DNA of 64,000 nt from Streptomyces mirabilis (GTDB taxonomy: Bacteria; Actinomycetota; Actinomycetes; Streptomycetales; Streptomycetaceae): positions 806,001-870,000 of the forward strand of contig NZ_CP074102.1 in the NCBI RefSeq assembly GCF_018310535.1. The letters are read 5' to 3'. Below are positions 10,701-19,432 of this stretch, in pieces. Position 1 is the stretch's first letter; every line of letters begins with the position of its first letter. The notes under the pieces were generated by a model. That model ran no database searches, was not told the DNA's origin, and saw nothing but the letters and a program-made list of their open reading frames with translations. The position numbers and the translations under genes were made by a program.

Positions 10701-11188
10701 GGCTCCAGGTTCTCGCCAACGACTCCGTCTCCCGCATCGCGTCGGTCGGCCAGTTCACGGACTACGACTTCCACCGGGTGGCCCGCACCACCCAGGAGTA
10801 CTTCGACCTCACCCTGGTCGACTCCGACAAGTTCATGCCCACGGTGCTCAGGGCGGCCGACCGCGTGGTCATCGTCTCGCGGGCCGACCCCGCCGGTCTG
10901 ACCCAGGCACAGCAGGCCATGGACCGTCTTGTCACCCTCGACCTGCCGGACCTGGTCCGTGAGGCCGTCGTCGTCCTCAACCACAGCCGCCCCGCGGCCG
11001 GCTGGACGCTCGACGCCGCCAGTATCCGCGGCCTGAGCTCCCGCTGCCGAGGCGTCGTCATGGTCCCCCGCGACGGCCACCTCACCATGGGCAGCACGGT
11101 CGAACTCTCCTGGCTGACCCCCGAGGCCTACAAGGCGTACCTGCGCCTCGCCGCCCTCCTGTTGGGCCCCCGCCCGATCTTCCCCTGA
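7727..11188 (+). CDS. SAV_2336-type protein: vWA-like, pseudokinase and ParA/MinD-like domains
   Basis: 1153 residues from a GTG one base after the ATPase stop. Residues about 208-290 look like a degenerate vWA domain (LDLTLLIDDGISM, then GTLVLVISDGVG). Residues about 600-860 form a kinase-like fold whose catalytic positions are lost: the VAIK lysine is Arg (VLLRVSY), HRD is HSA (IVHSALTPGTVLV), DFG is absent, and only APE (YRAPEV) remains. An acidic linker (DVESGSGGDDDG.. to VDEEDDHEEW) leads to a ParA/MinD-like domain (about 904-1153) with GVKDGVGCTTTT, in which the P-loop Lys is Cys, and VLAIDADRHTGSQ. Likely the scaffold or sensor of the operon. The domain combination is visible; the function is inferred. 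Confidence 0.78.
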   Translation: MRGGDGSDPRDTGGGPGGPAVPGASPILPPLSKLGRLAGHELSIHELLDTLWLATRLPPGAAAPLASALAADAGPPPGAGAGDAERSTTGPAPAGPDSPAPATPSQPPPPAQLLGALHAAAAARSAPEFADLAAPGLRGAPGEDALPVRVPEEKALGSDELRLSRALRLLKQPQPGPLKREFDEEATAAAMAETGLPDVVTRPARQRWLDLTLLIDDGISMLLWRRLAMELRALLERLGAFRDIRVHGLDTRSAGAPLLRSRPFDPHAPLLSPASVADPSGGTLVLVISDGVGACWRDGRLHAALERWAHQGPTAIMHALPSHMWDGSGIRSEPWLVTTRRRGAANDTWEVADPLLPPGLGDEFPGVPVPVLEPYPPAVAAWARLVASPGGSAELPLLAPLQAKAPRAGADTRGGGAADAVLRFRDAASPGAYRLAAHLAAVSPLTVPVMRLVQAAVPWRADTAHLAEVFLGGLMRQVEPVDERLPAQHRRFGFAGEAQEILLDTASPIDLLRTTRAVTARLRTLVGRSPDFPAWLAHPSGTGELLPGTRPFAWLEDRLLTHLGAKPMAPTPPRTTEYEEVRLPSGLDAAPSWLPLRLQDLHTLGPYTLLQRDGTGGKPTAYIGEDEDGQRVLLRVSYSFDSPVAQELLDVERRALRRMDGMYAPAVVRSDLEGPTPWLALRLDTLSSGLPAPTLRAVLDAAGALPGTPLFTWLGWNLARALTRCHHKGIVHSALTPGTVLVTESTLHLIGWTSARIDGAWSASTPSTPANSPYRAPEVTYWGESRITAGDVYALGSILLQAATGRPWRWYENEALRRSPELAQLDETIAELLLRCVEPEPAGRPTAREVADAFGALLPGGVEWEDVESGSGGDDDGPAVEPETAVDEEDDHEEWMRTIRTPLTEPLRIALVGVKDGVGCTTTTMVLGAVLADQRQERVLAIDADRHTGSQVRIGGRVFRNTLASLSDLAESLREVRHFEDLQLFLSPHRSGLQVLANDSVSRIASVGQFTDYDFHRVARTTQEYFDLTLVDSDKFMPTVLRAADRVVIVSRADPAGLTQAQQAMDRLVTLDLPDLVREAVVVLNHSRPAAGWTLDAASIRGLSSRCRGVVMVPRDGHLTMGSTVELSWLTPEAYKAYLRLAALLLGPRPIFP

Positions 11189-11264
11189 CCCCGGCCGGCA
11201 CCCCCACGTACACCCGCACGAATTCCGTTCGCCGTCGCGCCCCGCGCGATCTACCCTCGGCACC

Positions 11265-11996
11265 ATGACCAAGCCCCTCGTTGCCCTGCTCAGTGGCGCC
11301 GGTATCTCCACGGATTCCGGGATCCCCGACTACCGGGGTCCGAACGGGCTGTGGCGGCGGGATCCTGAGGCCGAGAAGCTCGTGACGTACGACTTCTACA
11401 TGGGCGATCCGGAGATCCGACGGCGGTCGTGGCAGATGCGGCGCAAGAACCGGACGCTGAAGGCGGAGCCGAACGCGGCGCACCGGGCGGTGGCCGAGCT
11501 GGAGCGGTCCGGGGTGCCGGTGCGGGTGATCACGCAGAACGTGGACGGGTTGCACCAGCTCGCCGGGATGCCGGCCCGCAAGGTGATCGAGCTGCACGGC
11601 ACCGCGCGTACCGTCGTGTGCACCAAGTGTCACGCCAAGGGGCCGATGGAGGACGCGCTCGCGCGGGTCGAGGCGGGCGAGGAGGACCCGCCGTGCCTGG
11701 AGTGCGGCGGGATCCTGAAGTCGGCGACGGTGATGTTCGGGCAGCGGCTCGACCCGGTGGTGCTCGGTGAGGCGATGGCGATCACCCAGGCGTGCCACGT
11801 GTTCATCGCGGTCGGCAGCAGCCTTCAGGTGCAGCCCGCCGCCGGGCTCGCGGGCCTCGCCGCCGACCACGGGGCGCGGCTGATCATCGTCAACGCCGAA
11901 CCGACACCGTACGACGACCGGGCCGACCAGGTCGTACGGGAACCGATCGGCACCGCCCTGCCGAAGCTGCTGCGTACGCTGGGCGAAGAGGGCTAG
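11265..11996 (+). CDS. SIR2-family NAD-dependent protein deacylase
   Basis: 243 residues with the full sirtuin signature: GAGISTDSGIPDYRG (NAD binding, residues about 10-24), TQNVDGLHQ, catalytic His in ELHGTA, a zinc site formed by CTKC and CLEC, and VGSSLQVQPAA. It removes acetyl or other acyl groups from lysines, consuming NAD+. It is not translationally coupled to the preceding operon (76-bp gap), so it may be independent. The tail ending in LPKLLRTLGEEG is complete. A convergent ogt-like gene lies downstream. Confidence 0.93.
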   Translation: MTKPLVALLSGAGISTDSGIPDYRGPNGLWRRDPEAEKLVTYDFYMGDPEIRRRSWQMRRKNRTLKAEPNAAHRAVAELERSGVPVRVITQNVDGLHQLAGMPARKVIELHGTARTVVCTKCHAKGPMEDALARVEAGEEDPPCLECGGILKSATVMFGQRLDPVVLGEAMAITQACHVFIAVGSSLQVQPAAGLAGLAADHGARLIIVNAEPTPYDDRADQVVREPIGTALPKLLRTLGEEG

Positions 11997-12037
11997 AGGC
12001 ACAGAGAGCCGGCGGCGAAGAGAGCTGGAGAAGTGCG

Positions 12038-12520
12038 CTAGAAGAGAGCCGTACCGCTCTCGAAGTCCAGCAGGCGCTGCTTGCGGTCCAGGCCGCCGCC
12101 GTATCCGGTGAGGCTTCCGTTCGCGCCGACCACGCGGTGGCAGGGCACGATGATGCCGATGGGGTTCTTGCCGTTGGCGAGGCCGACCGCGCGGGAGGCG
12201 CCCGCGTTGCCCAGGGCTTCGGCCAGTTCGCCGTACGAGCGGGTCTCGCCGTAGGGGATGCGGCGCAGCTGCTCCCAGACGCTGCGCTGGAACGGGGTGC
12301 CGGACATCCGCAGTTCGAGGGTGAACTCCTTCAACTCACCCTCGAAATAAGCCTTCAGCTGGTCGGCGACCTCACCGAAGGGCATGTCGTCGCGTTCGCC
12401 GAAGGTCTCCTCCGGCGGGCGGTGGCGTTGGCCGACCATGTAGAGGCCGCACAAGACGCCGTCGTCGGCGACGAGGGTGAGGGGGCCGTACGGGCCGTCG
12501 ATGACCGTGTGCTGTTTCAC
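12038..12520 (-). CDS. Methylated-DNA-protein-cysteine methyltransferase (Ogt/MGMT type)
   Basis: 160 residues. The active-site motif IIVPCHRVVG carries the acceptor Cys, and the DNA-binding helix-turn-helix reads TPFQRSVWEQLRRIPYGETRSYGELA. The enzyme transfers a methyl group from O6-methylguanine or O4-methylthymine to its own Cys, a suicide repair reaction. I chose the GTG at 12520 (VKQHTVIDGPYGPLTL), because residues encoded further upstream do not match the family. The Ada-AlkA gene lies just upstream on the same strand, 49 bp away, so the two alkylation-repair genes probably share a transcript. Confidence 0.92.
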   Translation of the reverse strand: MKQHTVIDGPYGPLTLVADDGVLCGLYMVGQRHRPPEETFGERDDMPFGEVADQLKAYFEGELKEFTLELRMSGTPFQRSVWEQLRRIPYGETRSYGELAEALGNAGASRAVGLANGKNPIGIIVPCHRVVGANGSLTGYGGGLDRKQRLLDFESGTALF

Positions 12521-12569
12521 AGTTCGTACCTTCGAGTCGCCTGAAGCATGTGGGTTTGCGTGAAGTCGC

Positions 12570-14051
12570 TTATACGGGGAGGAAGTTGATCGGGTGGCTG
12601 TCCGTCGCCCACAGGTACTGGACCGCGTACGCCCGCCACGGGCGCCACGCCGCCGCGCGCGCCGTGAGGGCGGCTGGGGTCGACGGCAGGCCCAGCTCCT
12701 GGGCCGCGCGCCGGATTCCGAGGTCGGTGGGGAGGAAGGTGTCGGGGTCGCCGAGCGCGCGCATGCCGATGACGTCGACCGTCCAGGGACCGAAGCCGGG
12801 GAGGGCGAGGAGGCGGGCGCGGGCCTCGGCCCAGTCGCTCTCCACTCCCAAGCGAAGGGTCCCGTCAGCGAGTTGGTGTACGAGGGTGGTGAAGGTGGTG
12901 CGGCGGGTGCTCGGCATCGCGAGCGTGGACGGGTCCAGGGCCGCGAGCGCCCGAGGAGAGGGAAAGAGGTGGGTGAGGCCGCCCTCGGGGTCCTCGACGG
13001 GTTCGCCGTGCGCGGTGACCAGGCGGGCCGCGTGGGTACGGGCGGCGGCGGTGGAGACCTGCTGGCCCAGGACGGCCCGTACGGCGAACTCGGCCTCGTC
13101 GACCGTGCGCGGCACCCGGCGGCCCGGGGCCTTCGCCACCAGGGGCGCCAGCACGGGATCCGTCCGCAGCTGGTCGTCGACGGCCACCGGGTCGGCGTCC
13201 AGGTCGAGCATGCGGCGGCAGCGGCTGATCGCGACGGGCAGGTCGCGCAGGTCACTGAGGGTGAGGCGGCAGGCGATGTGGTCGACGTGCGGGGTGAGCC
13301 CGACGATCCCGTGGCCGTAGGGCAGGCGCAGGGTGCGCCGGTAGGCGCCGTCGCGCCACTCCTCGACACCGGGTACGGCGGTCGCCGCGAGGTGACCGAA
13401 GAGGTTGTCGGGGTTGAGCGGGGCGCGGAAGGGGAGCCGCAGGCTCAGGACGCCCGGTGTGGCCGGGGCGCGTTTCTTCGGCACTCGGTCGCGCAGCTCG
13501 CTCGGGGCGAGGGCGAAGACCTCGCGCACGGTGTCGTTGAAGGTGCGGATGGAGGAGAACCCGGCCGCGAAGGCGATCTCCGCCATCGGGAGCGTGGTGG
13601 TCTCGATGAGCAGCCGGGCGGTCTGGGCGCGCTGGGCCCGGGCGAGCGCGAGCGGTCCCGCGCCCAACTCGGCCAGCAGCTGCCGCTCGACCTGGCGGAT
13701 GCTGTAGCCGAGCCGGCCCGCCAGGCCCGGGATCCCCTCGCGGTCCACGACCCCGTCGCCGATCAGGCGCATCGCACGCGCGACGAGGTCGGCTCGCTGG
13801 TTCCACTCGGGCGAGCCGGGGCTGGTGTCCGGACGGCAGCGCTTGCAGGCCCGGAACCCGGCCTGCTGGCAGGCCGCCGCACTCGGGTAGAACGTCATGT
13901 TCTCGGGTTTCGGCGGCACCACCGGGCAGCTCGGCCGGCAGTAGATCCGCGTGGTCAGGACCGCTGTGAAGAACCATCCGTCGAAGCGCGCGTCCTTCGA
14001 CTGGACAGCGCGCACACAGCGCTCCATGTCGGTGTGCATCCCGTTCCGCAT
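12570..14051 (-). CDS. Ada/AraC-AlkA fusion: methyl-sensing regulator with 3-methyladenine DNA glycosylase
   Basis: 493 residues in three parts. Residues 1-80 form the Ada zinc domain with Cys38, Cys42, Cys69 and Cys72 (YCRPSC, CKRC); in Ada one of these accepts methyl groups from phosphotriesters. Residues about 85-195 form an AraC-type helix-turn-helix (GFSSIRTFNDTVREVF). Residues about 200-493 form the AlkA glycosylase with the HhH-GPD motif LPGFGPWTVDVIGMRALGDP and a downstream catalytic Asp in FLPTDLG. The protein thus combines sensing of alkylation, gene activation and base excision. This arrangement is common in actinobacteria. The start ATG at 14051 gives the full Ada domain. Confidence 0.92.
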   Translation of the reverse strand: MRNGMHTDMERCVRAVQSKDARFDGWFFTAVLTTRIYCRPSCPVVPPKPENMTFYPSAAACQQAGFRACKRCRPDTSPGSPEWNQRADLVARAMRLIGDGVVDREGIPGLAGRLGYSIRQVERQLLAELGAGPLALARAQRAQTARLLIETTTLPMAEIAFAAGFSSIRTFNDTVREVFALAPSELRDRVPKKRAPATPGVLSLRLPFRAPLNPDNLFGHLAATAVPGVEEWRDGAYRRTLRLPYGHGIVGLTPHVDHIACRLTLSDLRDLPVAISRCRRMLDLDADPVAVDDQLRTDPVLAPLVAKAPGRRVPRTVDEAEFAVRAVLGQQVSTAAARTHAARLVTAHGEPVEDPEGGLTHLFPSPRALAALDPSTLAMPSTRRTTFTTLVHQLADGTLRLGVESDWAEARARLLALPGFGPWTVDVIGMRALGDPDTFLPTDLGIRRAAQELGLPSTPAALTARAAAWRPWRAYAVQYLWATDSHPINFLPV

Positions 14052-14106
14052 GCCTCAAGCATCGGGCACCCGCGGGTCCGGGGCTGGCGAGAATCCGACA
14101 TCAACC

Positions 14107-16062
<1,956 letters not shown>

Positions 16063-16080
16063 CCTGACACCATACAGGAA

Positions 16081-16113
16081 CACATGAAGACTCATTCATA
16101 TCCTCATGTGTGA
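16081..16113. promoter_or_regulatory. Putative ArsR/NmtR operator between divergent genes
   Basis: The short gap between the metal ATPase and its regulator holds CACATGA and TCATGTG facing each other (from about 16082 and ending at about 16110), with ATGAATGAGTCTTCAT-type symmetry inside. The segment is clearly more AT-rich than its surroundings. ArsR-family sensors bind such imperfect 12-2-12 palindromes over the promoter. The assignment rests on position and symmetry, not on a known site. Confidence 0.5.
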
Positions 16114-16129
16114 TGAGTAAGATACGCCC

Positions 16130-16507
16130 ATGGGTCATGGAGCCGTCACCACCGCGCAGGACGCCGCCGCTCAGAACGTCACCACGCGCGTGCGTCTGGA
16201 CGCGGCGAATGTCGCGAAGGTGGCCACCACGCTCCAGGCCCTGTCCACCCCCTCACGGCTGCTGATCCTCGCGCGGCTGCGCGAAGGGCCGCTTCCGGCG
16301 ACGGAGCTGGCCGCCGAGGTGGGCATGGAACAGTCCGCCTGCTCGCACCAGTTGCGGCTGCTGCGCAACCTGGGCCTGGTCGTCGGCGAGCGGCGCGGCC
16401 GGTCGGTGGTCTACGCGCTGCACGACCACCATGTCGCCGAACTGCTCGACCAGGCGGTCTACCACGTCGAGCATCTGCGACTCGGCCTCAGCGACGCGTC
16501 CGAGTAG
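16130..16507 (+). CDS. nmtR: ArsR/SmtB-family metal sensor, NmtR-like
   Basis: 125 residues with a winged helix (ALSTPSRLLILARLREGPLP, MEQSACSHQLRLLRNLGLV). The last helix holds D-x-H-x10-H-x2-H (HDHHVAELLDQAVYHVEH), the alpha-5 metal site of SmtB, CzrA and NmtR. The N-terminus MGHG matches that of M. tuberculosis NmtR, in which Gly2 and His3 help bind nickel, and the rest of the protein closely follows NmtR as I recall it. The C-terminal extra histidines of NmtR are absent. The sensor should repress the divergent P-type ATPase until Ni or Co binds. Confidence 0.85.
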   Translation: MGHGAVTTAQDAAAQNVTTRVRLDAANVAKVATTLQALSTPSRLLILARLREGPLPATELAAEVGMEQSACSHQLRLLRNLGLVVGERRGRSVVYALHDHHVAELLDQAVYHVEHLRLGLSDASE

Positions 16508-16579
16508 CGCCGGCGGACCGGCCGGCGGCGACGCGGCGGATGCGGCCGCTGTACGCCGCCGGGTTCACGAGGACCGGGG

Positions 16580-17455
16580 TCAGGCTCCTTCGACGTAGGG
16601 GAAGACGCGGGTGAAGTCGGCGCCGGGTTCCTTCGCGGCGAAGCTCTCCCACAGGGCGCCGGTGGCCGCCCCGATCGGTGACGGCCGGTCCTCCTCCTCG
16701 ACGGCGCGCAGGTAGAGCTGCACGTCCTTGGTCATGAGCGTGTTGGTGAATCCGGCGGCGTAGCGGCCCGTGAGGACATGGTTCGGGAACTTGTCGTTCG
16801 TCGCGGCGCTGCGCCCGCTGGCCCCGTCCAGCACCTCCACCATGGTCGCCATGTCGAGACCCACCGACCTGCCGAAGGCGATCGCCTCGCTGGTCGCGGC
16901 GAGCGTGGTGGCCGCCAGGAAGTTGTTCGCCAGCTTCAGGGCCTGGGCGAGGCCCGGGCGGTCGCCCACCCGGTGGCGGCGATCGCTCAGGGCGGCGAGG
17001 ACCGGCTCGACGCGGGCGCAGGCCTCGTCGCTCCCGGCGTACATCACGGCGAGGGTGCGGGCCCTGGCGCCCGCCACACCGCCGGACACCGGGGCGTCGA
17101 CGTAGGAGACCCCGCTCTCGGCGAGCAGCGCGGCGACGGAGCGGGCGGCGTTCACCCCGATCGTCGAGGTGTCGACGACATGGGTGGTACGGCGGCGGCC
17201 GGGGGCGGCGACGATCTCGCGCGCCACCGCTTCGGACGCCGTGCCGTCGGGAAGGCTGAGCACCACCACGTGCGCCCGTCGGACGACGTGGGCCACGTCA
17301 GCGGCGTGGACGGCACCCGGTGGGGTGCGCCGCGGGCCCGCGGCGTCGTGGGCCACCAGGTCGAGGCCGGCCCCGAGCACGTTCGCCGCCAGGGCCCCGC
17401 CCATGTTGCCGAGGCCCACGAAGCCGACCGCCACCGGTGCTTCCCCGGCCGTCAC
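16580..17455 (-). CDS. NAD(P)-dependent beta-hydroxyacid dehydrogenase family protein
   Basis: 291 residues. The N-terminal Rossmann motif VGFVGLGNMGGALAANVLGA, the substrate loop DAPVSGGVAGA and the catalytic Lys region ALKLANNFLAATT define the 3-hydroxyisobutyrate dehydrogenase/6-phosphogluconate dehydrogenase-like family. Such enzymes oxidise short beta-hydroxy acids or reduce their semialdehydes. The GTG start at 17455 overlaps the stop of the carboxymuconolactone-decarboxylase-like gene by four bases, so the two are coupled and probably work in one catabolic pathway. The exact substrate is not evident. Confidence 0.85.
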   Translation of the reverse strand: MTAGEAPVAVGFVGLGNMGGALAANVLGAGLDLVAHDAAGPRRTPPGAVHAADVAHVVRRAHVVVLSLPDGTASEAVAREIVAAPGRRRTTHVVDTSTIGVNAARSVAALLAESGVSYVDAPVSGGVAGARARTLAVMYAGSDEACARVEPVLAALSDRRHRVGDRPGLAQALKLANNFLAATTLAATSEAIAFGRSVGLDMATMVEVLDGASGRSAATNDKFPNHVLTGRYAAGFTNTLMTKDVQLYLRAVEEEDRPSPIGAATGALWESFAAKEPGADFTRVFPYVEGA

Positions 17456-17835
17456 GCTCCCTCACGCTCCGCCCGTACGGCCTTGACGCCGCGCCGGGCG
17501 GCGACTGCGGCGGGAACGCCGCAGTAGGCGGAGATCTGGAACAGCAGCTCGTCGATCTCGTCGTCGGTGACGCCGGTGCGCGGTGAACTGCTCGCGTGCA
17601 CACGGAACTCGTCCATCCGGCCCAGCGCCGCCGTCATCGCCATCACCAGCAGGCTCCGGTCCCGGGGACTGAGGGCGCCGCCCCGGGCCCAGACGCCCCA
17701 CGCGGTCGCCGTGACGTAGTCCTGGAACTCCCGGCCGGCCCGGTCGGGGCCGGCGGTGGCGCCGTCGACGTAGGCGTCGCCGAGCACGGCCCGGCGCACG
17801 GCGCGGGCGGCCCGCAACTCGTCGGTCTCTTCCAT
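17452..17835 (-). CDS. Carboxymuconolactone decarboxylase family protein
   Basis: 127 residues from the ATG at 17835, preceded by GGGAG at good spacing. The protein has the compact all-helical CMD fold: REFQDYVTATAWGVWARGG, LSPRDRSLLVMAMTAALGR, and GVTDDEIDELLFQISAYCGV. It lacks the CxxC of AhpD, so it belongs to the gamma-carboxymuconolactone decarboxylase (PcaC-like) side of the family. It is coupled to the downstream hydroxyacid dehydrogenase. Together they may degrade an aromatic or lactone intermediate, but no other pathway genes are adjacent. Confidence 0.85.
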   Translation of the reverse strand: MEETDELRAARAVRRAVLGDAYVDGATAGPDRAGREFQDYVTATAWGVWARGGALSPRDRSLLVMAMTAALGRMDEFRVHASSSPRTGVTDDEIDELLFQISAYCGVPAAVAARRGVKAVRAEREGA

Positions 17836-17988
17836 GGGTGCTCCCTTGCCGCCGATCCGGTGGTGTGACACGCGGGCAGGACGGGCTCTCCACTCAGGAG
17901 AACATCCCTCTCACTGAGCGTAAATGAAGATTCCGCAGGGAAATAGATGGGCGTCACGGCCTTGACCCGGCAAACCGGCCCGGAAGGG

Positions 17989-18930
17989 TCAGCGGGTCTC
18001 CTCGCCCTGGGCGATCTCCACCTCGTGATGGAAGGTGACGACGCCGGTCGCCGCCGCGGAGGCCGAGACGGTCGCGCAGGCGACGAGGAGGAGGGCGATC
18101 CAGGATGCGGCGCGGGAGCGGTGCCCGGGAGTCGCGAGAAGGGCCGCGACCCGCTGGGGTACGGGTCCGGTGGTCGCGGCGGCGGCGAAGTCGGGGCGGG
18201 TGGAGCGGGCGGCCGTGGTGGCGAGGGCGGCGCGGGCGATGGCGCGCGCGGTCAGCCGCCGGTCCCCCACCGCCGTGGCGGCGGCCTCGTCCGCGGCTCG
18301 CTCGGCGGCGAGCGCGATGCTGTCACGGACCGCGCGCAGCCCGGGATGGCAGTGCGCGGCGATCTCGGCCGCGACGAGGAAGCGGTGGTGGTTGCCCGCG
18401 TTGTGGGCCCGCTCGTGAGCGAAGAGCACCTCGCGCTCCTCGGGGCGGAGGCTGCGGAGCATCGCGGTGGTGACGACGATGCGGTGCGGACGGCCCGGCA
18501 GCGCGTAGGCGTCCGGGTGGGGAGATTCGATCACGCACAGGTCGCCCGCGGCGGGCCGGCGGTCGGCCTGACTGCGGGCGGTGCGAAAGGCACGCAACTG
18601 GCGCAGGGCGGAGCGTACGAGGGTCGCGGCACCGACGGTCAGGAGGCCGGTGGCCGCCGCCGCCAGGGGCAGGACGATCAGGTCCGACGGGGTGCGCAGG
18701 GGGTGGACGAGGTCACCCAGGCCCGCCAGGACCGGCAGCTTGAGCAGGCCGGTGAGGAGCAGCGCGCCGAGCGCGGCCACGGAGGCGCCTGCCAGCACGA
18801 GGACCGTGAGGGTCAGTGCCCACAGCGCGGCGACCGGCGCGAGGCGGTCGAGGCAGCGGCGGGCCAGCCCCGGCAGCGCGAAGGGCAGCAGAAGCGGGAT
18901 GAGCAGCGGAATGATCAGCAAAGTGGTCAT
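17989..18930 (-). CDS. M56-family (BlaR1-like) membrane metallopeptidase
   Basis: 313 residues with four to five membrane segments and the zinc-peptidase motif AHERAH in REVLFAHERAHNAGNHH. It starts at 18930 with the A shared with the TAA of the BlaI gene (TAATG), so the two are coupled. M56 proteins cleave BlaI-type repressors or other substrates in response to a signal. This one lacks the large penicillin-binding sensor domain of true BlaR1 and ends with one C-terminal membrane segment (ASWIALLLVACATVSASAAA). The signal it senses is unknown. Confidence 0.88.
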   Translation of the reverse strand: MTTLLIIPLLIPLLLPFALPGLARRCLDRLAPVAALWALTLTVLVLAGASVAALGALLLTGLLKLPVLAGLGDLVHPLRTPSDLIVLPLAAAATGLLTVGAATLVRSALRQLRAFRTARSQADRRPAAGDLCVIESPHPDAYALPGRPHRIVVTTAMLRSLRPEEREVLFAHERAHNAGNHHRFLVAAEIAAHCHPGLRAVRDSIALAAERAADEAAATAVGDRRLTARAIARAALATTAARSTRPDFAAAATTGPVPQRVAALLATPGHRSRAASWIALLLVACATVSASAAATGVVTFHHEVEIAQGEETR

Positions 18931-19316
18931 TACTCACCCGATTCTAGTGGCTCACCCGATTCCAGAAGATCACGCAGGAGGCGCTCGTCGTCGGGACTGA
19001 GCTGGGCGACGAACCGGGCGAGCGCCGTCTCACGGTCCTCGTCCCGGTCGAGCTCGGTGTGCATGCGTCGGGCGGTGAGGCCGTGCGGGTCCTGCACGGG
19101 GAAGTAGGCGAAGCCACGCCCCTGCCGCTCCCGGCCGACGAATCCCTTCTCGTGCAGCCTCGACAGGATCGTTGTCACCGTCGTACGGGCCAGCCCCGAG
19201 CCGAGCTCCGTCTGGACGCGGCCCGGAGTCAGCGGTGCGCCGGCGGCCCAGAGGGCGGCCATGACGGAGGCCTCGAGCTCACCCGCCGGTCGGCGTTCGT
19301 CCTTCGCGCTGGTCAT
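18930..19316 (-). CDS. BlaI/MecI/CopY-family repressor
   Basis: 128 residues. The winged helix (LEASVMAALWAAGAPLTPGR, ARTTVTTILSRLHEKGFVGR) and a C-terminal dimer helix (LSPDDERLLRDLLESGE) are those of BlaI repressors. I use the ATG at 19316, which follows GAGG by about ten bases; an in-frame start lies five codons upstream. It pairs with the downstream M56 peptidase. Two dyads of BlaI-type sequence lie directly upstream, so it very likely represses its own operon. Confidence 0.9.
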   Translation of the reverse strand: MTSAKDERRPAGELEASVMAALWAAGAPLTPGRVQTELGSGLARTTVTTILSRLHEKGFVGRERQGRGFAYFPVQDPHGLTARRMHTELDRDEDRETALARFVAQLSPDDERLLRDLLESGEPLESGE

Positions 19317-19340
19317 GGGAACGATCCTCACCCCGGTATC

Positions 19341-19375
19341 GTCTACAGTTCAGTAGACCGTCTACAGGATTGTAG
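19341..19375. promoter_or_regulatory. Tandem BlaI-type operators
   Basis: Two dyads lie upstream of the BlaI gene: GTCTAC-AGTTCA-GTAGAC (19341-19358) and CTACA-GGAT-TGTAG (19362-19375). BlaI/MecI repressors recognise TACA/TGTA half-sites of this kind. The position, 25-60 bp upstream of the repressor start and about 60 bp upstream of divergent dedA, suggests control of both directions. Confidence 0.65.
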
Positions 19376-19432
19376 TCACTCGGGTGCCGTCACGACCGCG
19401 CCCGCCCGTCCAGTATGAGAGGGCTCCCGGCG

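Noticed and set aside
7634..11311. Minus-strand open frame of about 1225 codons opposite the giant protein
   Set aside because: No recognisable domain; high-GC antisense openness. The plus strand has clear domains.
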